From positions 1 through 64,000 of the forward strand of contig NZ_JBHTJT010000030.1 in NCBI RefSeq assembly GCF_042676185.1: a stretch of 64,000 nt of DNA, read 5' to 3'. Shown piece by piece: positions 1-8,179 of this stretch. The notes under the pieces were generated by a model that saw only the letters and a program-made list of their open reading frames with translations, was not told the DNA's origin and made no database searches. Position numbers and translations under genes: made by a program. This DNA comes from Tropicimonas aquimaris (lineage in GTDB: Bacteria > Pseudomonadota > Alphaproteobacteria > Rhodobacterales > Rhodobacteraceae). Every line of letters starts with the position of its first letter. Position 1 is the first letter of the stretch.

Positions 1-51
1 AGATGGAACCAAGGCGGGTCATGCACTAACAATCAAACCGGACCAGTCAGA

Positions 52-774
52 TCAGGCTCCCCAGTGCTCACGTTGCATCTTGCGAAGGAAGTGCAGCAGT
101 ACCGAGCCTTCGGCGAGGTAGGTGTAGATCGTGACGGTCTTTGGACGGGTCAGTAGTTCCATCGGGACCGTGAGGATGAACAACCCCTCGCTCAGCTTGT
201 AGAGTGAACCTGACTTGGCCTTCTCGTAGAGGCCCCGGTCAAAGGTCCGGCTGCCTTGTTCGTATCTTGTGTCCCACTTGGGCGTGGGCTCGACGCGACC
301 ATCTCCGTGCACCTCCGCCATTCCAAGAGCGACGTAGTCCTCGTCAAACTCGATGGGTTTGACTGATTGCTCGTGCTCGAACGGGTTGATGACCTCGTCG
401 ATAATCAGGTTGTAGTCGTCGAGCATATTTTTGGTGTGTATTGTCGGCGGGTTCTTTCCATCGAACTCAACTGACACTGTGACCTGGTGCTCTTGCGTGG
501 CAATCGTGCCTAGCCGGAAGTAGAGGGCGTGGGTGCACACCAGTGACTTGCCCTCACGAATAAGCTTCTCTGCATGGTCGCTCTTGCGTCCTTTTGTATC
601 GACCGGTTGAGTGAGCCGGAAACCAGACTGCTTGAGAGCACCGTCGATGTAGCGGCCCACTTCCGACAAGGAGGGGACAACGGTGAGGTACTTCTCACCC
701 TTCTCGAAACGACTGAGGATTTGCGAGGATTTGCCCCATCCACAGGGCATATCAATGATACGGATATGGGTCAT
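52..774 (-). CDS. Phage-type SF2 helicase-like protein, apparently C-terminally truncated (240 aa)
   Basis: The protein carries an SF2-helicase-style motif I (PCGWGKSS, about residues 10-17) and a motif II/Walker B-like IIDEV (about 124-128), so it is probably a nucleic-acid-dependent NTPase. Only the first RecA-like half is present. It stops shortly after a TIYTYLAEGS segment, where full helicases would continue into a second RecA domain. I prefer the ATG at 774 over an upstream in-frame start at 807 because a near-perfect Shine-Dalgarno (AAGGAGG at 780-786) sits 5 bases before it. It shares strand with the recombinase at 1726-2739 and lies in the same presumed integrated element. Base composition is lower in GC than the core genes to the right. 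Helicase assignment rests on motifs only; the true function is unknown. Confidence 0.6.
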   Translation of the reverse strand: MTHIRIIDMPCGWGKSSQILSRFEKGEKYLTVVPSLSEVGRYIDGALKQSGFRLTQPVDTKGRKSDHAEKLIREGKSLVCTHALYFRLGTIATQEHQVTVSVEFDGKNPPTIHTKNMLDDYNLIIDEVINPFEHEQSVKPIEFDEDYVALGMAEVHGDGRVEPTPKWDTRYEQGSRTFDRGLYEKAKSGSLYKLSEGLFILTVPMELLTRPKTVTIYTYLAEGSVLLHFLRKMQREHWGA

Positions 775-1725
775 GATGACCTCCTTGGCTGCGGTCCGTT
801 GGACCAAGTTTCATGGTAGGAGAAGGTCGAGAGAGAGCGGACCTCGATGCCCGGGTGACGATGCGCGCGGCATAGCAACTTGGGACACAGCGAGCAGATG
901 CGCGGCAGCAGTAGCTCGGTCCGGTGCTCACATCGCATTCGGTGGTAGACCGACGCAGCATTGTGATTGCTCAGGTCATCTGGGAATCACCCAATAACAC
1001 TCTCTCACAGGAAATCTGATTTTTCTGTTTATTTTCAGACTATTAAATACCACCCACTCCACGGCAAATGGAGCAAGGTCGCGACTTCCTCGGGTGATGT
1101 CGCGCTTTCTCTCTATGGATGCAGGGAGAATGGGACGATGTTGCCCCGACGCCGAAAGCGGCGATGCTCGCGCCTTGACTTTGACTGTGAGACGGAGGTT
1201 TCGGCCGCAGCAGGCGGGTGCAGGTCCATCAGCACTTGCTCCCACGCACCGATAGCTAAGAAGGACCATGGTCACACCATCATCACCAGAAGATCAGGCA
1301 TGATGGGCAGGATCAGGCAACTAGGTAGAAACCGCAGACCATACGGGCAATGCAAAGGAAGGGGACGCCGCAGGACGATTCTCGCAGGGCGGAGCGAAGC
1401 ACGCATGATAACTTGCTCGGACGCTTGCTCCGTCTAGACGACTAGGGGAAGAGACCAGTTGGCTCTACCTGGGACCGCTTCGCCAACCTTTGCTGGACAC
1501 TCCTGCCTCCAACGCCACCGGTACAACGGAAAAAGAGCAGCGCACCCCAGCGAGCCAACCCATGCAGTTCTATCTGCAGGAAGGACCACAATAACTCATG
1601 CCCAATGCGCGCGGCTCCCCAGCGCCATGCAAGGGAGACCAGCAATCCTTCCTTCTCTCAATAGGCGGAGCGGCTTGGGCCTTCCACGACGAGAGCAGAC
1701 GCCCTGCTGACGACGTTCAAGCAGA
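775..1725. other. 950-bp stretch without a convincing gene inside the integrated element
   Basis: Open frames exist on both strands here, but none has a good ribosome site, a natural amino-acid composition or a recognisable domain. A short AT-rich patch lies near 1010-1060, followed by a small inverted repeat (CGCGAC at 1080-1085 and GTCGCG at 1099-1104). This is where an excisionase or regulator would usually sit beside an integrase. It may hold decayed phage genes or control sites. Confidence 0.4.
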
Positions 1726-2739
1726 TCATGCTGCCCTCATCTTCTTTGCGAGGTCCTCCGCCCGAAGGTGTGTGTAACGAAACAACATGCGAGGGTCCCT
1801 GTGGCCGCTAATCAAAGCAACCTCGGGCACGCTCAATCCCATCTCGAAGAACCGGCTCACCGCCTCATGCCTCAGGTCATGAAACCGTAGATCGCTTATC
1901 GTGGGCCGGGACACGGCGACCCGGCCTTTGCAACGCTCCCAAGCTTGACGAAATGCGTTTGCTGATATCGGGAACACGAGATCCGGTCCCGTATCCCTGT
2001 GAGTTCTGCGTTGTGTCAGAAGACCCAATGCTACGTCGCTGAGCGGTATCCGGCGGGCGTGACCGGTCTTCGTAACCGGGATCGCCAAAGTTCCGGTATC
2101 GAAGCAGATGTCGGCCCAGCGTAGATTCAGCATCTCACCACGCCGCATGCCAGTCTCGACTGCCAACAGAATACCCGTCCTGAGCCACTCATTGCGGCTC
2201 TTGTCGCTTTCTTTTAGCAGGGCCTCGAGTTCTCCGGCTTGCAGACGGCGGTCCCGAGCATTCGGTGACGCTGGCTTGCGCACACGAGCAACGGGGTTCT
2301 CCGGTAAGGCTATGTCCCACTCCAAACGAGCGACCTCGAAGATTGCGCGCAACAGGCCTAGGTCTCGGATTACCGTGCCAGCACTGACAGTGCGGAGACG
2401 CTCATCCCGGTAACGACTGAAAGTCTGAGGGGTGATCCTCGACAGCGGCTGCGCTGCCCATGGCTGACGTACCATCAGATCGAGACGCTTGTTCTCGGAC
2501 GCGGCTCCCCGCTTCCGAGACGTGACCTCACGCCTGTACCGCTCTAACACATCACGCACCGTCATTCGGTCGAGAACCCGGTGATCCACACGCAGCGCAG
2601 AGGCTTCGATCTCGGTCTCGGTCTGTCGTGCCCACCGTTCCGCGTCACGCTTTGTGGTGAAGGATTTGGTGCGTGCAGTATGTCCCTTGATGCGGACTTG
2701 CGCCTGCCACTTGCCGTTGCGGTTCCTAATCGTGGCCAT
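1726..2739 (-). CDS. Tyrosine-type site-specific recombinase/integrase (337 aa)
   Basis: The protein catalyses strand exchange between attachment sites through a 3'-phosphotyrosine intermediate. The N-terminal half (about 1-165) holds the DNA-arm and SAM-like core-binding regions. The catalytic half shows the family residues R199 (in TGMRRGE), K224, H287-x-x-R290 (FHDLRHE), H313 (SGHRD) and nucleophile Y322 (RYTHL), so it looks intact and active. An in-frame ATG at 2775 exists, but the start at 2739 has a good ribosome site (GAGAGGAG ending 7 bases upstream). The gene is transcribed away from the tRNA-Arg gene 108 bp upstream, the classic arrangement for an element integrated in the tRNA 3' end. 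The rest of the element lies leftward, beyond the window edge. Confidence 0.93.
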   Translation of the reverse strand: MATIRNRNGKWQAQVRIKGHTARTKSFTTKRDAERWARQTETEIEASALRVDHRVLDRMTVRDVLERYRREVTSRKRGAASENKRLDLMVRQPWAAQPLSRITPQTFSRYRDERLRTVSAGTVIRDLGLLRAIFEVARLEWDIALPENPVARVRKPASPNARDRRLQAGELEALLKESDKSRNEWLRTGILLAVETGMRRGEMLNLRWADICFDTGTLAIPVTKTGHARRIPLSDVALGLLTQRRTHRDTGPDLVFPISANAFRQAWERCKGRVAVSRPTISDLRFHDLRHEAVSRFFEMGLSVPEVALISGHRDPRMLFRYTHLRAEDLAKKMRAA

Positions 2740-2810
2740 GTCATAACTCCTCTCGGTGTGACCAGAGTGTGACAAGCTGCAAATCAGGAGTTTCTCCCGC
2801 CATGCCCTGC

Positions 2811-2826
2811 AACGGTTCTCACCGTT
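2811..2826. repeat. Small perfect inverted repeat between integrase and tRNA-Arg
   Basis: AACGGT and ACCGTT are separated by four bases. It lies between the integrase start and the tRNA 3' end, in the zone expected for integrase arm sites or promoter control. Function is inferred from position only. Confidence 0.35.
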
Positions 2827-2846
2827 AAAAACAAGGAGCTTGGCGG

Positions 2847-2923
<77 letters not shown>

Positions 2924-3007
2924 GTGCCGATGGCGTATAGCCAACCTGCCCGCGCCCCGCAATGCCCAATCTGATGCGTGGCGCGATCGTTTGGCCCTGT
3001 GGACCGC

Positions 3008-4228
3008 TCAGCCGAAGAGCTCGTGGCAGAACTCCAGCGCGTCCACCAGCGAGTCGACTTCCTCGACCGTGTTGTAGAGCCCGAAGGAGGCGCGGCAGGT
3101 GGCCGAGAGGCCGAGGTGATCCATCAGCGGGCCGGCGCAATGGTGGCCCGCGCGGACGGCGACGCCCTTCTTGTCGAGCACGGTCGAGATGTCGTGCGGA
3201 TGCGCCCCGCCTTCGAGGGTGAAGGAGAAAATCGCCCCCTTTCCCGCCGAGCGCCCCTGCAGGTTGAGCCAGTTGAGCCCCTCCAGCCGTTCGCGGGCAT
3301 AGTCCCGCAGACCGCGCTCATGGGCGGACACGTTCTCCATGCCGAGCCCCATCAGGTATTCCAGCGCCACGCCGAGGCCGATCTGCTGCACGATCGCCGG
3401 CGTGCCGGCCTCGAACTTCATCGGCGGGTCGGCATAGGTGATCTCGTCCTTGTGGACCTCGCGGATCATGTCGCCTCCACCGAGGAAGGGGCGCATCTCG
3501 GCCATCCTCTCCTTGCGAATGTGGATCGCGCCGGAGCCCGAGGGACCGTAGAGCTTGTGGCCGGTGACCGCATAGAAATCTGCGCCGATGGCGTCGAGGT
3601 TCACCGGGCCGTGCACCGCCGCCTGGCTGCCGTCGAGCAGCACGGGCACCCCCTTGGCATGGGCGCCGTCGACCACCGCCGCCGCGTCCACCATCGTGCC
3701 GAGCACGTTGGACATGTGGGTCAGGGCCACCAGCTTGGTGCGCGGGCCAATGGCGTCGATCACGGCCTGCGGATCCAGGTCGCCATTGATGTCGACGTCG
3801 ACCCATTTCAGGACCACGCCCTGCCGCTCGCGAAGGAAGTGCCAGGGCACGATGTTGGCGTGGTGCTCCATCACCGACAGGACGATCTCGTCGCCGGCCT
3901 CGAGCCGCGGCGCGGCCCAGCCGTAAGCAACGAGGTTGATGCCCTCAGTGCTGCCCGAGGTCATGACGATTTCGCGTTCATCCGCGACCCCGAGGAAGCG
4001 CGCCACGATGCCCCGCACAGCCTCGTATTTCTCGGTCGCGATGTTGGAAAGCGTGTGCAGCCCACGGTGCACGTTGGCGTATTCCTCGGCATAGCCGCGC
4101 GTCACCGCGTCGATCACCGCCTGGGGCTTCTGCGCCGAGGCGCCGTTGTCGAGGTAGACCAGCGGCCGACCGTTGATCTTGCGCGACAGGATCGGGAAAT
4201 CGCGGCGGACCGCTGCGACGTCATACAT
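3008..4228 (-). CDS. sufS: Cysteine desulfurase SufS (406 aa)
   Basis: A PLP-dependent class V aminotransferase-fold enzyme that removes sulfur from L-cysteine and holds it as a persulfide for Fe-S cluster assembly in the cytoplasm. The PLP lysine is K225 (TGHKLYGPS) and the persulfide cysteine is C364 (RAGHHCAGP), both where SufS proteins have them; length matches the family. Its start overlaps the stop of the preceding YIP1-type gene by 8 bases, implying translational coupling. It is the last gene of the iscR-suf operon seen here, 84 bp before tRNA-Arg. No sufE or sufU gene for the partner protein is present in the window. Confidence 0.95.
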   Translation of the reverse strand: MYDVAAVRRDFPILSRKINGRPLVYLDNGASAQKPQAVIDAVTRGYAEEYANVHRGLHTLSNIATEKYEAVRGIVARFLGVADEREIVMTSGSTEGINLVAYGWAAPRLEAGDEIVLSVMEHHANIVPWHFLRERQGVVLKWVDVDINGDLDPQAVIDAIGPRTKLVALTHMSNVLGTMVDAAAVVDGAHAKGVPVLLDGSQAAVHGPVNLDAIGADFYAVTGHKLYGPSGSGAIHIRKERMAEMRPFLGGGDMIREVHKDEITYADPPMKFEAGTPAIVQQIGLGVALEYLMGLGMENVSAHERGLRDYARERLEGLNWLNLQGRSAGKGAIFSFTLEGGAHPHDISTVLDKKGVAVRAGHHCAGPLMDHLGLSATCRASFGLYNTVEEVDSLVDALEFCHELFG

Positions 4229-4835
4229 TGGGAGAGGCTCCGAAGAAGATCGCGATGAGGATGCCGCTCACGATCGTGACGAGGAAGCCGATGGAGACCA
4301 TCGACAGCAGGACCATCACGAAGACCGCGAGGGAATTGGTGAAGCCGTGCAGGGCGCAGATGAACTGGGTCAGCACGAAGAACCACAGCACGATCAGGCC
4401 GATCACGACCAGTGACAGCACGAAGGGCACCATTGTCCCGACGAGAACGCCCGCAACGCCGATGGCGAGAATGAAGATCTGGTGCCAGGCCACCAGCGCC
4501 ACCGCGCCGGCGCGGTTGCCCTGCCCGCCGAAGAACCGCCCGATGATATCGATGGCAAAGACCATCACCACGCTGTTGAGCGCCTGCCCGAAGGTCACGA
4601 CCAGCGGGTTGCCCCAGACCTGGGTCACGAATTCGGCCTCCTCGTCGCTGGCGTCCCGAAGGTACAGCTCGACCGGAATGCCGAAGATGACGACGGTCAG
4701 CAGGATGCCGAGCGCCAGCGCCTCCCAGCCGACACGCTCGGGCAGGTTCAGCGCGATAACCCGGCGCGCGGCATCGCGCGGGGCCCGCAGGGTCTCGACG
4801 ACGAGAGCGCCAAACCGTGGAAGTTGTTCACTCAT
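4221..4835 (-). CDS. YIP1-family integral membrane protein (204 aa)
   Basis: A predicted inner-membrane protein with about five hydrophobic helices, beginning near residue 35 after a short cytoplasmic N-terminus (MSEQLPRFG). The pattern fits the Yip1/DUF1282-type family, whose bacterial function is unknown. It lies between a second, similar membrane gene and sufS and overlaps the sufS start. The ATG at 4835 is preferred; a longer in-frame opening to 5174 runs antisense-like through the neighbour and lacks sensible composition. YIP1-type genes inside a suf operon suggest a membrane role tied to Fe-S assembly, but that is inference. Confidence 0.8.
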   Translation of the reverse strand: MSEQLPRFGALVVETLRAPRDAARRVIALNLPERVGWEALALGILLTVVIFGIPVELYLRDASDEEAEFVTQVWGNPLVVTFGQALNSVVMVFAIDIIGRFFGGQGNRAGAVALVAWHQIFILAIGVAGVLVGTMVPFVLSLVVIGLIVLWFFVLTQFICALHGFTNSLAVFVMVLLSMVSIGFLVTIVSGILIAIFFGASPNV

Positions 4836-4846
4836 CCTAATTGCCT

Positions 4847-5353
4847 TCAGCCTGCCGGGGCCGTTTCGGCCTCGACCAGCGATATGGCCCACAGGGCACA
4901 GAACGCAAGGGCCACGACCCATTCCATCGTTTGGAGTTGCGCCCCTGGCCCTATCAGGTGCTGCACAATGCCGCGCAGGAGCATCAGCGGCGAGACGGCG
5001 AGCACCGTCCAGAACAGAGCTGCGCGCGAGCGCAGGAAACTGCCCCGTCCGCCGATGGCCCGAGCCACCAGATGCACGATGCCTGCCAGTCCGTAGAACA
5101 GCAGCGGTGCGATAAAGAGCCAGCCGAAGAAGGTGTTGATCACACGGGCCTCGGCCGGCGCCTCGGGCGGCCATTGCGGCCCGCCGGCCACCGCCGCTGG
5201 CAGATGCGAGACAAAGATCACGAAACAGCCGGCCACGAGGTAGACAAGGATCCGCGCTTCCGGGCGGTCATCCCCAGACAGCGAGGCAAGCAGGCGCCGC
5301 ATCACCTGACGCGGCGCCCGGAAGGTCCGGAGGATCTCGGCGGAAACCGACAC
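4847..5353 (-). CDS. YIP1-like integral membrane protein (168 aa)
   Basis: A small membrane protein with about four hydrophobic segments and a basic N-terminus containing the motif FRAPRQVMRR. The neighbour at 4221-4835 has the comparable motif LRAPRDAARR, suggesting the two are diverged tandem duplicates. It lies 11 bp upstream of that gene and 3 bp downstream of sufD, so the three are probably co-translated. Function is unknown. Its conserved position between sufD and sufS suggests a shared role with Fe-S assembly or the membrane. Confidence 0.75.
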   Translation of the reverse strand: MSVSAEILRTFRAPRQVMRRLLASLSGDDRPEARILVYLVAGCFVIFVSHLPAAVAGGPQWPPEAPAEARVINTFFGWLFIAPLLFYGLAGIVHLVARAIGGRGSFLRSRAALFWTVLAVSPLMLLRGIVQHLIGPGAQLQTMEWVVALAFCALWAISLVEAETAPAG

Positions 5354-5356
5354 GAC

Positions 5357-6652
5357 TCAGCCCCTGCGCCGCTCCAGCCACCCTTCGAGGCGGCTCAGGA
5401 CGTCGGCGGCGATGCCCTCGTCCTCGATCTCCGCGATGGCTTCCGCGACGAAGGCGATGACCATGAGGTCGGTCGCGATCGGTGCCGGGATGCCGCGGGA
5501 GCGCAGGTAGAAAAGGCCCTCCTCGTCGATCGCGCCCGAGGTGGAGCCATGCGAGCAGGCGACGTCGTCGGCGTAGATCTCCAGCTCCGGCTTGGCGAGG
5601 AACTGGCTGTCGTCGTCGAGCAGCAGCGACTGGCTGATCTGGTAGCCGTCGGTCTTCTGCGCGCCTTCCTTGACGAGGATCTTGCCCTGGAAGACGCCGA
5701 CCGCGCCGTTGCGCAGCACCTTCTTGAACACCTGCCGGCTCTCGCAGCGCTCCGCATCGTGGGTGATGAAGACGGTGTCGTCGTGGTGGAAATCCCCCGT
5801 CGCCCCGTCGCCGAGCGCCGCGCCGGCCACGTGGGCCACCGAATCGTCGCCGGTAAGCTCGATCACCGCCTCGTTGCGGGTCAGCGCGCCGTTGGCGGTG
5901 AGGGTGAAGGACTTGAAGGTGCTCTCCTTGCCGAGACGGGCGAAGATGTGGGTCACGGCGCGACGCTCGTGGGTGCGGCCCTGCGTGCGGACGTGGTGGA
6001 ACGCGCCGCCGTCGGCGACCTCGACCTCCATCACGGTGCTCAACCGCGCGGCGGCCGGACCGTTTTCCACGACCGTCAGGTCCGCGCCCTCTTCCACCTT
6101 CACCACGTGGTGCAGCATGGCGTCGGATTCGGCGCTGCGGTTCAGGTAGATCAGGTTGATCGGCCTGGCCGCCTTGCCGGTGACCCGGATCACAACCCCG
6201 ACCCGCGCGAAGGCGGTGTTGAGCGCGGCCAGCGGCCGCTCCACCGGGTCCTGCCCGCGGGTTTCCAGCACGCCGTAGAGGTCGCGCGCCCAGTGGATGT
6301 CGGCCGCGCCGGCGGTTTCGAGCGTCTCGATCTCCACCCCGGCAAGGCTCAGATCGTCCGAGGCCTCAGGGTCGAACTCGCCATCGACGAAAACGATCTT
6401 CAGCCGGTCGATATCGTCGAACACGGCGGACTCGTAAGGCTCGAAGACCCTCGCCGCGGGCACGTCGGGCTGCACCAGCGTCTCGGGACGGGTGTATTTC
6501 CAGTATTCGTCACGGGCATGCGGCAAGCCCATCGCCTGCACGCGCGCCTGTGCCGCCCGGCGCGCCTCAGCCAGCCACGCTCCGCTCTCGGGCAACTGCA
6601 GCGTGGCCAGGCGCGTGCTCGTGGCGTCCAGTTTCTGCTGGGTCAACGCCAT
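5357..6652 (-). CDS. sufD: Fe-S cluster assembly protein SufD (431 aa)
   Basis: A component of the SufBC2D scaffold that builds Fe-S clusters, with SufC as ATPase. The protein has the N-terminal helical region and the right-handed beta-helix core of the SufB/SufD family. Its C-terminal part keeps the family signature in CSHGSTSGAIDEEGLFYLRSRG, which contains the Cys/His pair used at the SufB-SufD interface. Length is normal. It starts 1 bp after the sufC stop, pointing to tight coupling. Confidence 0.95.
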   Translation of the reverse strand: MALTQQKLDATSTRLATLQLPESGAWLAEARRAAQARVQAMGLPHARDEYWKYTRPETLVQPDVPAARVFEPYESAVFDDIDRLKIVFVDGEFDPEASDDLSLAGVEIETLETAGAADIHWARDLYGVLETRGQDPVERPLAALNTAFARVGVVIRVTGKAARPINLIYLNRSAESDAMLHHVVKVEEGADLTVVENGPAAARLSTVMEVEVADGGAFHHVRTQGRTHERRAVTHIFARLGKESTFKSFTLTANGALTRNEAVIELTGDDSVAHVAGAALGDGATGDFHHDDTVFITHDAERCESRQVFKKVLRNGAVGVFQGKILVKEGAQKTDGYQISQSLLLDDDSQFLAKPELEIYADDVACSHGSTSGAIDEEGLFYLRSRGIPAPIATDLMVIAFVAEAIAEIEDEGIAADVLSRLEGWLERRRG

Positions 6653-6653
6653 G

Positions 6654-7409
6654 TCACGCCACCTCCGTCAGGATGTCGCCGTAGCCGTTGTTCTCGACTT
6701 CCAAGGCCAGTTCCGGCCCGCCGGTCTTCACGATGCGGCCGTCGGCCATGATGTGGACGACATCGGGTTTGATGTGATCGAGCAGGCGCTGGTAATGGGT
6801 GATGACCAGGAAAGAGCGCCCCTCGTTGCGCAGCGCATTGACGCCCTCGGAGACCAGCTTCATCGCGTCCACGTCGAGGCCGGAATCGGTCTCGTCAAGG
6901 ATGCACATCTTGGGCTCAAGCATCGCCATCTGCAGGATTTCGTTGCGCTTCTTTTCGCCGCCCGAGAAGCCGACGTTGACCGGGCGCTTGAGCATCTCGG
7001 CGTCGATCTTGAGGGTCTTGGCCTTGGCGCGGATCTCCTTGAGGAAGTCGGCGGCCGACATCTCTTCCAGCCCGCGGGCCTTGCGCTGTGCGTTCACCGC
7101 GGTGCGCAGGAAGGTCATGTTGCCGACGCCGGGGATCTCGACCGGGTATTGAAACGCGAGGAAGAGGCCGGCCGCGGCACGCTCTTCGGGTTCCAGGTCC
7201 AGCAAGTCCACGCCATCCATCACGGCCTCGCCCTCGGTCACCTCGTAGCCGTCACGGCCCGAGAGCACATAGGACAGGGTCGACTTGCCGGAGCCGTTCG
7301 GCCCCATGATCGCGTGCACCTTGCCGGTCTCGACCGTCAGGTCGACGCCCTTGAGGATCTGCTTGTCCTCTTCTTCAAGTTTGACGTGCAGGTTCTTGAT
7401 TTCCAGCAT
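6654..7409 (-). CDS. sufC: Fe-S assembly ATPase SufC (251 aa)
   Basis: An ABC-type ATPase without membrane domain that drives conformational change in SufB/SufD. Visible motifs are Walker A (GPNGSGKST, near residue 36), the SufC-type signature (FSGGEKKRNE) and the Walker B region with the characteristic DETDSGLD in place of the usual DEPT. Two further in-frame starts lie upstream (7427 and 7415). The ATG at 7409 is best because GAGGA lies 6 bases before it and gives the usual family length. It is followed directly by sufD. Confidence 0.95.
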   Translation of the reverse strand: MLEIKNLHVKLEEEDKQILKGVDLTVETGKVHAIMGPNGSGKSTLSYVLSGRDGYEVTEGEAVMDGVDLLDLEPEERAAAGLFLAFQYPVEIPGVGNMTFLRTAVNAQRKARGLEEMSAADFLKEIRAKAKTLKIDAEMLKRPVNVGFSGGEKKRNEILQMAMLEPKMCILDETDSGLDVDAMKLVSEGVNALRNEGRSFLVITHYQRLLDHIKPDVVHIMADGRIVKTGGPELALEVENNGYGDILTEVA

Positions 7410-7491
7410 TTTCATCCTCGCATGCAAAGCGGGCCGGCGCCCTGGGAGGGCCCGGCCATTGGGTTCGAAATTCGGTGAGTGGAGAGCGGCG

Positions 7492-7794
7492 TCAGCCGCC
7501 GGTTATGGTGGAGACCAGCCTTGTTATCCCAGTGGTCACCTCGGTGAAGTCGATTGCTGCGTCCTCTTCCGCAAGCTCCGCCTGCACCAGGGAGAACACC
7601 GACCAAACGGAGCCGGCCAGCAGAATCGACAGCATCATGGTGATCCTGCTGCCGAGATGTTTCAGCCCGATCTTCTTTTTCCTGGCCTTGCTGGACGGCA
7701 TGACGACACCGTCGGGCGTCCACTGCTTGCCCTTCTCGATCCGGGCAATCCGCTCGGCAAATCCCCGATCGGCTGTTCCAGCGTATGCCATCAC
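7492..7794 (-). CDS. Small hypothetical single-pass membrane protein (100 aa)
   Basis: Not recognised. It has a polar N-terminal half (about 1-45, with a basic stretch SSKARKKKIGLKHLG), one hydrophobic helix (about 50-70), and an acidic C-terminal tail ending VSTITGG. The start is either GTG at 7794 or the adjacent ATG at 7791; GGAAAGG lies 6 and 9 bases away, respectively. It sits between ybjQ and sufC in the suf operon with an 82-bp gap before sufC, so it is probably co-transcribed. No function can be assigned. Confidence 0.65.
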   Translation of the reverse strand: MMAYAGTADRGFAERIARIEKGKQWTPDGVVMPSSKARKKKIGLKHLGSRITMMLSILLAGSVWSVFSLVQAELAEEDAAIDFTEVTTGITRLVSTITGG

Positions 7795-7867
7795 TCGCTA
7801 CCTTTCCACTTCCTATGGGAAGGGAAACTGGCTCCAAAACGGGGCGATATTTCGGCGAAATCAGCAC

Positions 7868-8179
7868 TTATCCGAGCCTGACCGCCGTGCCCGAGGCAGA
7901 GACCATGAGCATGTTGTTGATGACCTCGTAGTCGAGGTCGACGCCGACGACGGCGTTGGCGCCAAGGGCCGCTGCGCGTTCTTCCAGCTCCCGCAGGGCG
8001 GTCTGGCGGGCCTCGCCGAGGCTGGCCTCGTAGCTGCCCGACCGGCCACCGATGATGTCGGTGATGCCGGCAAAGAGATCGCGGAACACATTTGCGCCCA
8101 GAATCGCCTCGCCGACGACGATGCCGCAGTACTCGGTGATCTGGCGGCCTTCGACGGCCGGGGTCGTTGTGACGATCAT
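7868..8179 (-). CDS. YbjQ/UPF0145-family protein (103 aa)
   Basis: A small cytosolic protein of the UPF0145 (YbjQ) family, which forms pentamers and is sometimes labelled a heavy-metal-binding domain; its biochemical role is not known. The hallmark segments are the start MIVTTTPAVEG, GANVFRDLFAGITDIIGGRS, and the ALGANAVVGVDLDYEVI region. Its ATG overlaps the stop of the pyruvyltransferase gene by 4 bases (ATGA), so the two are coupled. Its presence in a suf operon is unusual, and a link to metal handling is only inference. Confidence 0.88.
   Translation of the reverse strand: MIVTTTPAVEGRQITEYCGIVVGEAILGANVFRDLFAGITDIIGGRSGSYEASLGEARQTALRELEERAAALGANAVVGVDLDYEVINNMLMVSASGTAVRLG

Noticed and set aside
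967..1437. A 156-codon frame in the integrated element
   Set aside because: No ribosome site, very Arg/Cys-rich product, no domain. Treated as non-coding until supported by comparison.
4841..6751. A 636-codon open frame on the plus strand opposite sufD
   Set aside because: It is antisense to the confidently identified sufD and a YIP1-like gene. Its product is rich in His, Arg, Gly and Asp in a way typical of shadow frames in high-GC DNA.
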